Of a DNA stretch of 24,078 nt, positions 1-7,788 are shown one piece after another. The DNA lies in IMG/VR virus record IMGVR_UViG_3300049812_000109, positions 1-24,078 of that record; one strand, given 5' to 3'. This stretch comes from a virus. The number at the start of each line of letters is the position of its first letter. Within the stretch, counting starts at the first letter, position 1. The notes under the pieces are model-generated. The model was not told where the DNA came from. It searched no databases and worked only from the letters and a program-made list of their open reading frames with translations. Made by a program: the position numbers and the translations under genes.

Positions 1-270
1 AAAAAATGGACAGGTGAAGTGACTCTTAAAATGGTAGTAGATAAAGCTAATGTACTTGACGATAATGATTTCTATTCTATGATTGGTTTTACCAAACAGA
101 TATGTGCTTCTGTTCCTTTGATGGAAGAGAACAAGATATTTAGAGATGAGACAGAAAGATTAGCTGATAAATATTTATCACATGATGATATGATAGAAGG
201 CATAGAAAGATTGACTAAGACTAGAGAACGTGATAATGTCATACACGTCAACTTTAAACCAGAGGCATAA
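1..270 (+). CDS. Hypothetical protein, 5'-truncated by window edge
   Basis: The reading frame is open to the first base of the window, so this is the C-terminal part (89 codons, ending TAA at 268-270) of a longer protein. A GTG at 19 and an ATG at 31 are possible internal starts, but no clear ribosome binding site precedes either, so a real start outside the window is more likely. The visible part is charged and probably helical, with no cysteine cluster, membrane segment or motif I recognise. It lies 3 bases upstream of the DUF3310 gene and so belongs to the same transcript as the nucleotide-metabolism genes. No function is assigned. Confidence 0.75.
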   Translation, partial: KKWTGEVTLKMVVDKANVLDDNDFYSMIGFTKQICASVPLMEENKIFRDETERLADKYLSHDDMIEGIERLTKTRERDNVIHVNFKPEA

Positions 271-273
271 AGA

Positions 274-555
274 ATGCTAAGACACATGGAGTATATGAAA
301 ATGAAAGAAAAACAAGCAATGCAACAGTCTGATAATCTTGATATGGTCAATCACCCACCTCATTATAATAAGGCAGGTATAGAAACAATAGAGGCTATTA
401 AGGCTATGACAGATGAGGGATTTGAATACTACCTACAAGGAAATATTATGAAGTACCTATGGAGATACAGGTACAAGAATGGTGTAGAAGATTTGAAGAA
501 AGCACAATGGTATCTCGAAGAGTTAGTTAACGTGGTTGAAAGCAATGAGAGTTAA
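274..555 (+). CDS. DUF3310 phage protein (often labelled nucleotide kinase-like)
   Basis: A 93-aa protein whose residues 26-85 carry the DUF3310 signature: VNHPPHY at 25-31, a GIE(T)IEAI segment, then GN(I)MKYLWRYRYKNG at 57-70 and a DLKKAQWYLEEL helix. The family is common in phages. Annotation pipelines often call it nucleotide kinase by relation to T7 gp1.7, but I see no Walker A loop, so the enzyme activity is unproven. AGAGG at 261-265 lies 8 bases before the ATG at 274; in-frame ATGs at 286, 295 and 301 would only trim the non-conserved N-terminus. Its stop overlaps the next small gene by 11 bases, suggesting translational coupling. The position just ahead of ribonucleotide reductase fits a role in nucleotide metabolism (inference). 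Confidence 0.88.
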   Translation: MLRHMEYMKMKEKQAMQQSDNLDMVNHPPHYNKAGIETIEAIKAMTDEGFEYYLQGNIMKYLWRYRYKNGVEDLKKAQWYLEELVNVVESNES

Positions 556-709
556 AATCATGATGACACTGCATATAGATGCAGAAGAATATGCAGTACC
601 TGCCGATGGCAGAGTAGATGAAGAAATGGAAGAATATATAAATGAGACTTTTCACGAGATAGAAGGAGTGAAAGTTAAGAGTATAAAAATAGTAACAGAG
701 GAGACCTAA
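545..709 (+). CDS. Small conserved-type phage protein, 54 aa
   Basis: A 54-aa ORF fills the gap between DUF3310 and ribonucleotide reductase. The ATG at 545 lies inside the end of the DUF3310 gene, and the TAA at 707-709 directly abuts the reductase ATG at 710. The protein starts with MRVKIMMTLHIDAEEY and ends near KVKSIKIVTEET. A strand-helix-strand fold is plausible: hydrophobic strand at 2-10, acidic helix at about 24-40, strand at 42-50. Its overlaps with both neighbours and the lack of any other coding use for this DNA argue that it is real. The purine-rich AGAGGAGA at 697-704 inside its 3' end serves the next gene. Function unknown; a small accessory to nucleotide metabolism is a guess from position. 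Confidence 0.7.
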   Translation: MRVKIMMTLHIDAEEYAVPADGRVDEEMEEYINETFHEIEGVKVKSIKIVTEET

Positions 710-2653
710 ATGAGAAACTATTTACCGACTGATTATCAAAATTTTATTGCTCTTTCTAGATATGCAAGATGGAAAGAGGATGAACAACGCAGAGAAACTT
801 GGGTTGAAACTGTGGATAGATACTTTGATTACATGAGTAATCATTTGAAGACTAAGCATAATTATATAATAACGAAAGCATTGAAAGAAAAGATAAGTGA
901 ATCAATAATGTCTCTTGGTGTTATGCCTAGTATGAGAGCCTTGATGACTGCAGGTGTAGCATTAGATAGATGTCATGTAGCAGGATACAACTGTAGCTAT
1001 ATACCTGTGGATAGTCCACGTAGTTTTGATGAGTGTATGTATATACTCATGTGTGGTACAGGTGTAGGTTTCTCTGTTGAGAGAGAGAATGTAGACAAAC
1101 TACCTGTTGTTAATGAACACTTTGAGAAATCATCTACTATAATAAAGGTAGGTGATAGCAGACCCGGATGGTCTAAAGCATTACGTGAGTTAATAGCTAT
1201 GTTATATGTAGGACAAGTGCCTACATGGGATGTATCAGATGTAAGACCTGCAGGTGCTAGACTAAAAACCTTTGGTGGTAGAGCATCAGGACCTGCTCCA
1301 CTAGTTGACCTGTTTAACTTTTGTATACAGAAGTTTAAAGGTGCTAAAGGCAGAAGATTATACCCTATTGAATGTCACGACCTTATGTGTAAGATAGGTG
1401 AAGTTGTAGTTGTAGGTGGTGTAAGACGTTCTGCTCTTATATCTTTGTCTAACTTAGGTGATGACCAAATGAGACATGCTAAGTCAGGTAAATGGTATGA
1501 TTATGAAAGCCAAAGGTCACTAGCTAACAACTCTGTAGCTTACAAAGGTAAGCCTACTATGGGTACATTCATGAGAGAATGGTTGGCACTTTATGAATCT
1601 CATTCAGGAGAAAGAGGTATCTTTAATAGAAAGTCTGCTATACGTAAGGTAGAAGAGAATGGTAGACGTAAGTCTTCTGAAAAAGAAAACCCTTCAGAGC
1701 CTGAAGATTATATACAGTTTGGTTGTAATCCATGTAGTGAGATTATACTTAGACCTTATCAGTTCTGTAACCTTACAGAAGTTGTTGCACGTGAAACAGA
1801 TGACCTAGTATCCTTGAAAAATAAAGTACGTATGGCTACTATCTTGGGTACATTTCAATCTACACTCACCGACTTTAAATACTTACGTAAAGTATGGAGA
1901 GATAATACAGAAGAAGAAAGATTACTAGGTGTATCTTTAACAGGTATACTTGACTGCCCTATATGGACAGAAGAAGTATTAAAAATACTAAAAGATGTAG
2001 CAGTAGAAACTAATAAGAAGATTGCTAAAGAGTTAGGCATACCTCAATCTACTGCTATAACATGTGTCAAACCTAGTGGTACAGTATCACAACTAGTTGA
2101 CAGTGCATCAGGCATACATGCAAGGCATAACCCTTTCTATATTAGAACTGTACGTGGAGATAACAAAGACCCTATCACACAGTTTATGAAAGAGAGTGGC
2201 ATACCTAGTGAGCCTGATGTTATGAAGCCTGACAGCACAACTGTCTTTAGCTTTCCTATGAAGTCACCTTCAGGTGCTATCACTAGGACAGAGATGACAG
2301 CTATTGAACAGTTAGAGTATTGGCTTGTGTTTCAAAGGCATTGGTGTGAACACAAACCATCTGTCACTATATCTGTTAAAGAAGATGAGTGGATGGAAGT
2401 AGGAGCATGGGTGTATAAAAACTTTGATGAAGTATCAGGCATATCCTTCTTGCCTTTTAGTGACCATACATATGCTCAAGCACCTTATCAGGATATAGAT
2501 GAAGCAAAATACTATGCACTATCGCATGAAATGCCTGACTCTATTGATTGGTCTAAGTTAGCAGACTTTGAGAAAGAAGATACTACAAGTGGCAGTAAAG
2601 AACTAGCATGTACTGCTGATGCGTGTGAAATGGTTGACATACAGGCTAGTTAA
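710..2653 (+). CDS. nrdJ: Class II (adenosylcobalamin-dependent) ribonucleoside-triphosphate reductase
   Basis: This 647-aa enzyme reduces ribonucleotides to deoxyribonucleotides for phage DNA synthesis, using a radical from adenosylcobalamin and needing neither oxygen nor a second subunit. The layout matches the Lactobacillus-type monomeric enzyme: first redox cysteine at C95 (YNCSY), an MCGTGVGFSVE segment at 114-124, the thiyl-radical finger loop NPCSE with C342 and E344, and the second redox cysteine C353 (FCNL). The C-terminal redox pair is C634 and C639 (ACTADAC). All catalytic positions are present and no intein interrupts the active site. At 647 aa it is shorter than the 739-aa Lactobacillus enzyme. 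AGAGGAGA at 697-704 is a strong ribosome binding site 5 bases before the ATG. The stop overlaps the next small gene (TAATG). It implies dependence on host or environmental B12. Confidence 0.96.
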   Translation: MRNYLPTDYQNFIALSRYARWKEDEQRRETWVETVDRYFDYMSNHLKTKHNYIITKALKEKISESIMSLGVMPSMRALMTAGVALDRCHVAGYNCSYIPVDSPRSFDECMYILMCGTGVGFSVERENVDKLPVVNEHFEKSSTIIKVGDSRPGWSKALRELIAMLYVGQVPTWDVSDVRPAGARLKTFGGRASGPAPLVDLFNFCIQKFKGAKGRRLYPIECHDLMCKIGEVVVVGGVRRSALISLSNLGDDQMRHAKSGKWYDYESQRSLANNSVAYKGKPTMGTFMREWLALYESHSGERGIFNRKSAIRKVEENGRRKSSEKENPSEPEDYIQFGCNPCSEIILRPYQFCNLTEVVARETDDLVSLKNKVRMATILGTFQSTLTDFKYLRKVWRDNTEEERLLGVSLTGILDCPIWTEEVLKILKDVAVETNKKIAKELGIPQSTAITCVKPSGTVSQLVDSASGIHARHNPFYIRTVRGDNKDPITQFMKESGIPSEPDVMKPDSTTVFSFPMKSPSGAITRTEMTAIEQLEYWLVFQRHWCEHKPSVTISVKEDEWMEVGAWVYKNFDEVSGISFLPFSDHTYAQAPYQDIDEAKYYALSHEMPDSIDWSKLADFEKEDTTSGSKELACTADACEMVDIQAS

Positions 2654-2829
2654 TGATAGAAGGTACAGAGATACTATGGTGGCAGTGGTGGTTACTCATT
2701 GCCATCAGTATAAATACGACAATAAACTTAATCGTTTTCTTCAAGGGTAGGAAGCTACACATAAGGGAACTATTACATCTTAAACCCAAAGCGAAAGGAG
2801 TTGCTCATGGAAAACCTAGCACCAAGTAA
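2653..2829 (+). CDS. Small single-pass membrane protein, 58 aa
   Basis: The ATG at 2653 shares its first base with the reductase TAA (TAATG), and the frame runs to TAA at 2827-2829. The 58-aa product has a short N-terminus, a Trp-rich hydrophobic stretch (LWWQWWLLIAIS, about 8-19, continuing hydrophobic to residue 30), then a basic tail (KGRKLH, HLKPKAKG). This predicts one membrane helix with the basic tail in the cytoplasm. It overlaps the following nuclease-like gene by 23 bases. The stop-start overlap and otherwise empty gap support it as real. There is no strong ribosome binding site of its own, so coupling to the reductase is likely. Function unknown; with one helix and a charged tail, a membrane-anchoring or host-takeover role is possible but not shown. 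Confidence 0.6.
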   Translation: MIEGTEILWWQWWLLIAISINTTINLIVFFKGRKLHIRELLHLKPKAKGVAHGKPSTK

Positions 2830-3223
2830 AGAAGACAGAAAAAAGTTTGACATAGACCTAGAATATGGTAAAGTAAGGGAACAATTTGTAGCAGACATGT
2901 TACAAGATAAAAAGATAGAAGTAAAAAGTGAAAGAGACAAGTGGCAGAAGACAGGTAATATAGCTATAGAATATGAATCATATGGTAAGCCTAGTGGTAT
3001 TAATGCAACAGAAGCAGACTATTGGTTTCATAATTTATGTATAGGTAAAGATGTATTTTGTACACTTGTATTTAGTGTGGAGAATCTCAAGAAGCTAATC
3101 AGTGGATTAGATTACAAGAGAAGTGTATCAGGTGGAGACCATAATGCATCAAGAATGTACTTACTAAAACTTGATAAGTTATTTTCATCTGACGTTTTAA
3201 AAACATTTAAAGGAGAAAATTAA
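2807..3223 (+). CDS. PD-(D/E)XK nuclease-like phage protein
   Basis: A 138-aa protein resembling a widespread phage family related to PD-(D/E)XK nucleases. Visible marks are FDIDLEYGKVREQF at 14-27, the E-x-K core IEVKSE at 37-42 (E38, K40), GNIAIEYES at 50-58, and PSGINATEADYW at 62-73. The upstream acidic residue that would complete the metal site is probably in the 15-25 helix, but I cannot fix which. I chose ATG 2807 because AAAGGAG at 2794-2800 sits 6 bases ahead of it; the in-frame TTG at 2801 directly abuts that site and is too close. The role is probably host DNA degradation or recombination/repair (inference). The stop overlaps the next ATG (TAATG at 3221-3225). Confidence 0.72.
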   Translation: MENLAPSKEDRKKFDIDLEYGKVREQFVADMLQDKKIEVKSERDKWQKTGNIAIEYESYGKPSGINATEADYWFHNLCIGKDVFCTLVFSVENLKKLISGLDYKRSVSGGDHNASRMYLLKLDKLFSSDVLKTFKGEN

Positions 3224-3471
3224 TGAGAGATATGATATTAAACGCATCTAAGTCTTACTACGTAGGCTTAATAAATAAGCACATAGCTAACGTGGAGATA
3301 TACTTAAACAAGTCTGTGGGAATAGGAGAACACTCTGATATCTTAGCATCTATAGATAAAGAGATTGCAGAGATTGGTAAGTATGATGACAGACTATCAA
3401 TGATAATTAAATATTTAGAAAGGAAACAATCTAATGAGACAGAAGAAAAAAAGGAATCCAAGTCTAAGTAA
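3223..3471 (+). CDS. Hypothetical helical protein, 82 aa
   Basis: An 82-aa protein starting at ATG 3223, overlapping the preceding stop by one base. AAAGGAG just upstream, inside the end of the nuclease-like gene, is a good ribosome binding site. The sequence looks all-helical: a segment around 12-30 (YVGLINKHIANVEIYLNK), a second helix around 40-55, a third around 57-70, then a charged tail rich in Glu and Lys. No cysteines, membrane segments or recognised motifs. Its 3' end overlaps the next gene by 38 bases in another frame. I do not recognise the family. Position within the metabolic operon is the only clue to role. Confidence 0.75.
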   Translation: MRDMILNASKSYYVGLINKHIANVEIYLNKSVGIGEHSDILASIDKEIAEIGKYDDRLSMIIKYLERKQSNETEEKKESKSK

Positions 3472-3718
3472 GTATGATGCACCACTTCGCATTCAGTTTG
3501 AACGTGGGGTAAATGCTTTCAAAGGTAAGCAGTATATACGTAATGTTGTTAAGAAGAGTGCTAAGATTATATGTACAGAGAGTCCATATAGTCCTAACAC
3601 TATGCAACATAGGGAGTGGCAAAGAGGATATAACTTTGCCTACTTCAGACAGTTAGAGAAAGTAAAACGTGATGAAGCTAGAAGAAGAAGCCAAGAGGTT
3701 CATGCAGTCTCACAATAA
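3434..3718 (+). CDS. Ribosome-modulation-factor-like small basic protein (tentative)
   Basis: A 94-aa strongly basic protein. ATG 3434 has AAAGGA at 3419-3424, 9 bases upstream. Residues about 23-32 read ERGVNAFKGK, and about 51-69 read PYSPNTMQHREWQRGYNFA. This resembles the bacterial Rmf/CrpP pattern RG-x2-A-x2-G followed by PY...R-x-W-x2-G-x3-A, with about 13 extra residues between the halves (seen in sequence; homology is inference). In E. coli, Rmf (55 aa) binds 30S subunits and promotes 100S hibernating dimers. A phage version could bind ribosomes or simply reuse the fold. The C-terminus is a charged helix rich in Lys, Arg and Glu. It overlaps both neighbours (38 bases upstream, about 47 downstream), so the start is secure only to within a few codons. 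Confidence 0.6.
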   Translation: MRQKKKRNPSLSKYDAPLRIQFERGVNAFKGKQYIRNVVKKSAKIICTESPYSPNTMQHREWQRGYNFAYFRQLEKVKRDEARRRSQEVHAVSQ

Positions 3719-4031
3719 AAGTCTCATAACTGCACACGAATACCAAGAGAAGTGTAAGACTACAGCTATCTATCCTAAGAAAGATGCCATAGCTTACCTA
3801 TCTCTTGGACTTGTGAGTGAGGCAGGAGAGGTAGCAGGGAAAGTAAAGAAACAAATACGTGATGGTACAGAATCAAACATAGCCTCTGAAATAGGAGATG
3901 TTCTTTGGTACTGTGCCATGTTAGCGAATGAGTTGAATGTAAATCTAGGTAAGATTATGGAAGATAATTTGTATAAACTTAATGATAGAAAGACAAGAGG
4001 AACATTAGCAGGTTCAGGTGACAATCGTTAA
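3672..4031 (+). CDS. mazG: MazG-like nucleotide pyrophosphohydrolase
   Basis: A 119-aa single-domain MazG-type enzyme that hydrolyses (d)NTPs to monophosphate and pyrophosphate. The metal-binding pattern ExxE...ExxD is clear: E50-A-G-E53 in LVSEAGEVAGKVKK and E73-I-G-D76 in SEIGDVLWYCAMLANEL, followed by the usual NLYKLNDRKTRG. In marine phages such proteins have been linked to dNTP pool handling. The start is uncertain: GTG 3669, ATG 3672 and ATG 3702 are in frame. ATG 3702 has AAGAGG at 3693-3698 nearby and would cut the overlap with the previous gene, leaving the whole domain intact. It ends the plus-strand block; its stop is one base from the stop of the opposing giant virion gene. Confidence 0.92.
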   Translation: MKLEEEAKRFMQSHNKSLITAHEYQEKCKTTAIYPKKDAIAYLSLGLVSEAGEVAGKVKKQIRDGTESNIASEIGDVLWYCAMLANELNVNLGKIMEDNLYKLNDRKTRGTLAGSGDNR

Positions 4032-4032
4032 A

Positions 4033-7000
4033 CTACATTTTCTCTCTTAGTTTTTGCCCTATTTTAACTAACAAAGCTATATGCTTTTCTTTGTCCAATT
4101 CAGGTGCTTTTCCTTCCTCAACATAGTATTGTCTTATAGATTCATCTCGCAAACTTTTAGGTAATCTTCTAAAAGATAGTAGCTGTCTTGCATATTCGGT
4201 GCTTTGCTTTTTACCTAGTCCGTCAGAGGCTATCTTCCTTTTAAACTTCTCCATTCTTCTATCTACAAAGTTTCTTACTGCTGTCACAACAAACTTACGT
4301 TCTGTAAACTTATCTTTAGTAGCCTGACTTGCTTTTCTATAATCTTTTAATGCTTGTTTTTCAATTACAAGTTCTGCAACTCTAGCTACTTCAGGTATAT
4401 ACTCTCTAATTATTCTATTCTCTGCTCTCTGTACACTAGGAACACCTGACCTACTACCAAACTTAAAGTCGGTATACCCATACCTCATTAAATATTTACC
4501 TGCTTCACTATCCTCGTTTGTTAGATTTAAACCTAACAATACTTTGTACATAGGAAGAACTCTTTCTTTTTTGTCTGTGAAAACAAACTCTTTTTTAGGT
4601 GCTTTTTCTTCTTCTTCAGCAGATACACCTAATGCTCTCTGTTTAAATGGCTTCTTTAATGCCTTCTCTCCTGATGCATAGAAATCTTCAAACACAGGGT
4701 CTTCTCTAAAGTCTTTATACTCTGTACCCCTAAAACCTAATGCTCTTTGTGTGTCAGTTATTTGATTAAATGGCACAAACCAACTAGATAGATAGTTACC
4801 AACAGGTCCTAATAAAGCCTTACCTGCCTTCTCACTGTCTGTAATGTCAACAGAGTCTATAATATTAGCTATGTCTTGGAATATACTTTGACCTACACCA
4901 ACTCTTAGATTAGTTCCTAAGAATGTTTCTAAAAACTCTTTACCATCAAAGAATGTAGATAGTGTACCATCCATAAGTCTTTTAGCAGACTCCCCTAGAT
5001 ATAAAAATTGTCTCACAGGAAACTGTGGAGTTGTATCCATTTCAGTTCCGTCACTAACTTTTAGTTTCTTGTAGTCAGGTGGAGCTTCTTCAGAGTTTCT
5101 ATATTGATATGCACCAAACATGGTAGCTACACCTATTAAGTTTCTTGATATTTGCTCTCTTTCTTTTGGAGTTAATGCTCCTCTCATACTAGGTTTAAGT
5201 ATGCTTGTTAATTTTCTAGATAAAGGAATAGATGCACCACCCATGTACTGACCCATGAGTTCCATACTATTGAACATAAACCTTGGGAAAGGTAAAGCTA
5301 CTGTCAATCCATTTCTAACTATAAAAGAACTTATACTTCTAAATATAGGCATGTCAGGTTGCTTTGCATAAGTTATATTAAGAGCTTTTTGTGTAGAATC
5401 AGTAACTAAATCTATAAAAGAACGAGCATCTGCAGGTTTAACATTACCTGCATCATTTAATAAGTCTCTTATCTTACCATCTCTTAGTGTCTCAAATAAG
5501 TCTATACCATATTCTCTTTTAGTAAGTCTATCTAATTCACCTAAAAATGCACCACGTCTAACTAAAAATTCCTGCCATCTGTTAGGTATATTAAGAGCCA
5601 TGACAGCATCTTCACCTTCAGTTAGTAGTTTATCTATAGCACCACCCTTACCACGACCTGTGGCTATCATAATCTCGTTTATGTTATTAAACAATAAGTC
5701 AAACTGACCTGATAATTCAGGTCTTTCTAATATAAAATCAACTACTTCTTTTGTTTCTTTAGGGTTGTCAAACATATACCTCATGTTTGCAAAACTGTCT
5801 TTCCAATTATTAGTAAAACCAATAGGTGAAGCATCTCCAATAGCATCAAAGAAAGATTTATCTCCTATCTTAGCTACATCAGGCATTTTAACACGTAGAG
5901 GAGATACACCTTTGACTGCTTCTAGATAATTACCTTTACCTATCTGATACAGAGTAGAGTCAATAACATTTCCTAGACTCTCAAGAGGTGCTCTTATAGT
6001 AGAGGATGTTAAGTTACGTGCTGCAGTAGCTATTTGTGATACTAAACCACCTCTTCTAATGTTCTCAACTCTTTGTATAAAATCTCTAATACTACCTTGT
6101 GCTTCTATAGTTGCTTTTTGTTGCATTGCAACTTTTTCATTTACAGGTCTAGCTCTTTTTATTTTAGATAACTGTTGTAAAACTTTACCTGCTTTAGAAC
6201 CTGAACCTGCTACAGTTAAGATATACTCTTCAAAAGATATATCGTACTTATTTAACATAGTGTATAACTTATCAGTAGCTACTAAATCTTTTTTAACTGT
6301 TAAGTCTAATAAATTATCAATGATAGGTTTATTATTATTAAAAGCAGTAGGAAACATTTTTTTGAAGTCAGAGGCAACAGCTACTATACCATCAAATTTT
6401 TCAGGTTTAAGTATGGGTTCAAATAAAGTATCACCTTGTCCAAAGAGAATAGAGCTTTCGTCTACATCTGTTGCTCCTGTTGCTTCAACCTTTACCTTTT
6501 CAGCAAGGGTCATTTTCTTTCTATCTTTTTTACCTTTAACAAGTTCAATGGCTCTCTTATTTCCTGCCTCTCTTGCTAATTTATAGTCAAGTGTTTTATT
6601 ACCTTTACTGTCTGTTTTGGATATAGTTGTACCTGCATTTTTTTCAAAGGCATCAATCAGTTCATTGGCTATATCTTTGTTACCTTCAGCTACTTTTTTA
6701 GCTTCATCTTTCTTTTTAAGTAATTCTTCAGCAGTAGCAGCTTTCATTTTACTTACATTAAGAGTTCTATTCCAAGCCTTTTCTGCCTTCTTTTTATTCT
6801 TCTCTGCTTTCTTAGCTAGTTGATTAGCTATTCTTTGATTAGCTTTAGGTATACTATAAAATAGTTGTTGCGTTTGTCCTAATATAGGTAGAACTTCAGA
6901 AAACTCTAAGAAAGCCATAGTGCCTTTGCCTACTTCTTTTGCTAAAGTCTTGGGGTCTATAGGTTTATAAGCCAAGCCTCTTGCTTTATTAGCACTAGCA

Positions 7001-7779
7001 GTAACTGTATTATATACATCAGGCATAGCCTCTTGAGTTTCTTTAGCAATCTTTTCTATTGCATCTTGATAAGCTGCTCCTGTGTAATTTAATCCCTTAC
7101 CTATAGATAATAACAATTCAAAACCTGTAGGACCTGTCATCTCAAAGAACTTTTTAGTTAAACTTATACTACCATCTTTATTCTTTTCAGGCATCTCCTC
7201 TACAATTTTATCTATAGCTTCATACTTTTCTTTTTCTGTTTGCCCTTCAAATAAATCTTCTTCATCATTTAATTTGTTAACTCTACTATAATCTTCTGCC
7301 TCTCTAGCATTATCTTTCTGTATATTAGTTGATTCAGTTTCTGTATTATATGCAAAACCAAAAGGAGCATCCTCTGACTTAGTGCTAATATGACCACTAA
7401 CAACTGCCTCATCACTTCCGGGAACACCTGACACCTCTGTCACAATGCCTATATTTTTTGCAGCATCAAAGTCTACAAGTTTTCCATTTTCAAATAATTC
7501 AGGGTACTTTTCTTGATAACGAGAATACAAGTCATCTTGACTAGGTGATATATCTTTCTCTACCTCTGCTTTGACTTCGTGGTCTTCTTTTATATTAGTG
7601 TCACCACTAGTAGTCTTTTCAAAAAGACTTGCATCCTCACCTTCTGACTCTAGCAATAAATTAAGCTCATCATCATTGCTGATAAGGGATGCATCATTTT
7701 GATTTTGTTGTATAGGGGGAGTTTCGCCTGTTTCTGTATCAGATAAAAGGCTTTTATAATAATCTAAAGACTGGTCCAT
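4033..7779 (-). CDS. Giant probable internal/ejection virion protein, 1248 aa
   Basis: A 1248-aa protein and the last gene of the minus-strand virion block. The N-terminal ~210 residues are acidic and low in hydrophobics, likely disordered. About 320-430 is very rich in Lys, Glu and Ala, predicting coiled coil. At about 575-600 is GLVSQIATAARNLTSS, resembling the 'rN' segment seen in large phage ejection or polyvalent proteins. Around 820-900 there are hydrophobic stretches (PFPRFMFNSMELMGQYMGG; NLIGVATMFGAYQY) that could contact membrane. The C-terminal 200 residues are basic and helical. I see no lysozyme, transglycosylase or polymerase motif. The size and place beside the 443- and 1167-aa genes suggest a podovirus-type core protein injected with DNA (inference). 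TAAGG lies about 8 bases before the start. A structural scaffold is the main alternative. Confidence 0.75.
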   Translation of the reverse strand: MDQSLDYYKSLLSDTETGETPPIQQNQNDASLISNDDELNLLLESEGEDASLFEKTTSGDTNIKEDHEVKAEVEKDISPSQDDLYSRYQEKYPELFENGKLVDFDAAKNIGIVTEVSGVPGSDEAVVSGHISTKSEDAPFGFAYNTETESTNIQKDNAREAEDYSRVNKLNDEEDLFEGQTEKEKYEAIDKIVEEMPEKNKDGSISLTKKFFEMTGPTGFELLLSIGKGLNYTGAAYQDAIEKIAKETQEAMPDVYNTVTASANKARGLAYKPIDPKTLAKEVGKGTMAFLEFSEVLPILGQTQQLFYSIPKANQRIANQLAKKAEKNKKKAEKAWNRTLNVSKMKAATAEELLKKKDEAKKVAEGNKDIANELIDAFEKNAGTTISKTDSKGNKTLDYKLAREAGNKRAIELVKGKKDRKKMTLAEKVKVEATGATDVDESSILFGQGDTLFEPILKPEKFDGIVAVASDFKKMFPTAFNNNKPIIDNLLDLTVKKDLVATDKLYTMLNKYDISFEEYILTVAGSGSKAGKVLQQLSKIKRARPVNEKVAMQQKATIEAQGSIRDFIQRVENIRRGGLVSQIATAARNLTSSTIRAPLESLGNVIDSTLYQIGKGNYLEAVKGVSPLRVKMPDVAKIGDKSFFDAIGDASPIGFTNNWKDSFANMRYMFDNPKETKEVVDFILERPELSGQFDLLFNNINEIMIATGRGKGGAIDKLLTEGEDAVMALNIPNRWQEFLVRRGAFLGELDRLTKREYGIDLFETLRDGKIRDLLNDAGNVKPADARSFIDLVTDSTQKALNITYAKQPDMPIFRSISSFIVRNGLTVALPFPRFMFNSMELMGQYMGGASIPLSRKLTSILKPSMRGALTPKEREQISRNLIGVATMFGAYQYRNSEEAPPDYKKLKVSDGTEMDTTPQFPVRQFLYLGESAKRLMDGTLSTFFDGKEFLETFLGTNLRVGVGQSIFQDIANIIDSVDITDSEKAGKALLGPVGNYLSSWFVPFNQITDTQRALGFRGTEYKDFREDPVFEDFYASGEKALKKPFKQRALGVSAEEEEKAPKKEFVFTDKKERVLPMYKVLLGLNLTNEDSEAGKYLMRYGYTDFKFGSRSGVPSVQRAENRIIREYIPEVARVAELVIEKQALKDYRKASQATKDKFTERKFVVTAVRNFVDRRMEKFKRKIASDGLGKKQSTEYARQLLSFRRLPKSLRDESIRQYYVEEGKAPELDKEKHIALLVKIGQKLREKM

Positions 7780-7788
7780 TATAATACC

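Noticed and set aside
2634-2662. TTGACA followed 17 bases later by TAGAAG on the plus strand at the end of the reductase gene
   Set aside because: The -10 matches only 4 of 6 positions, and the -35 lies in codons for conserved reductase residues near the C-terminus, so chance is the better explanation.
6059-6586. 175-aa open frame on the plus strand inside the 1248-aa gene
   Set aside because: Antisense shadow of a Lys/Glu-rich coding region: composition is Ser/Leu/Phe-rich, there is no ribosome binding site, and the opposing frame is much longer with coherent protein features.
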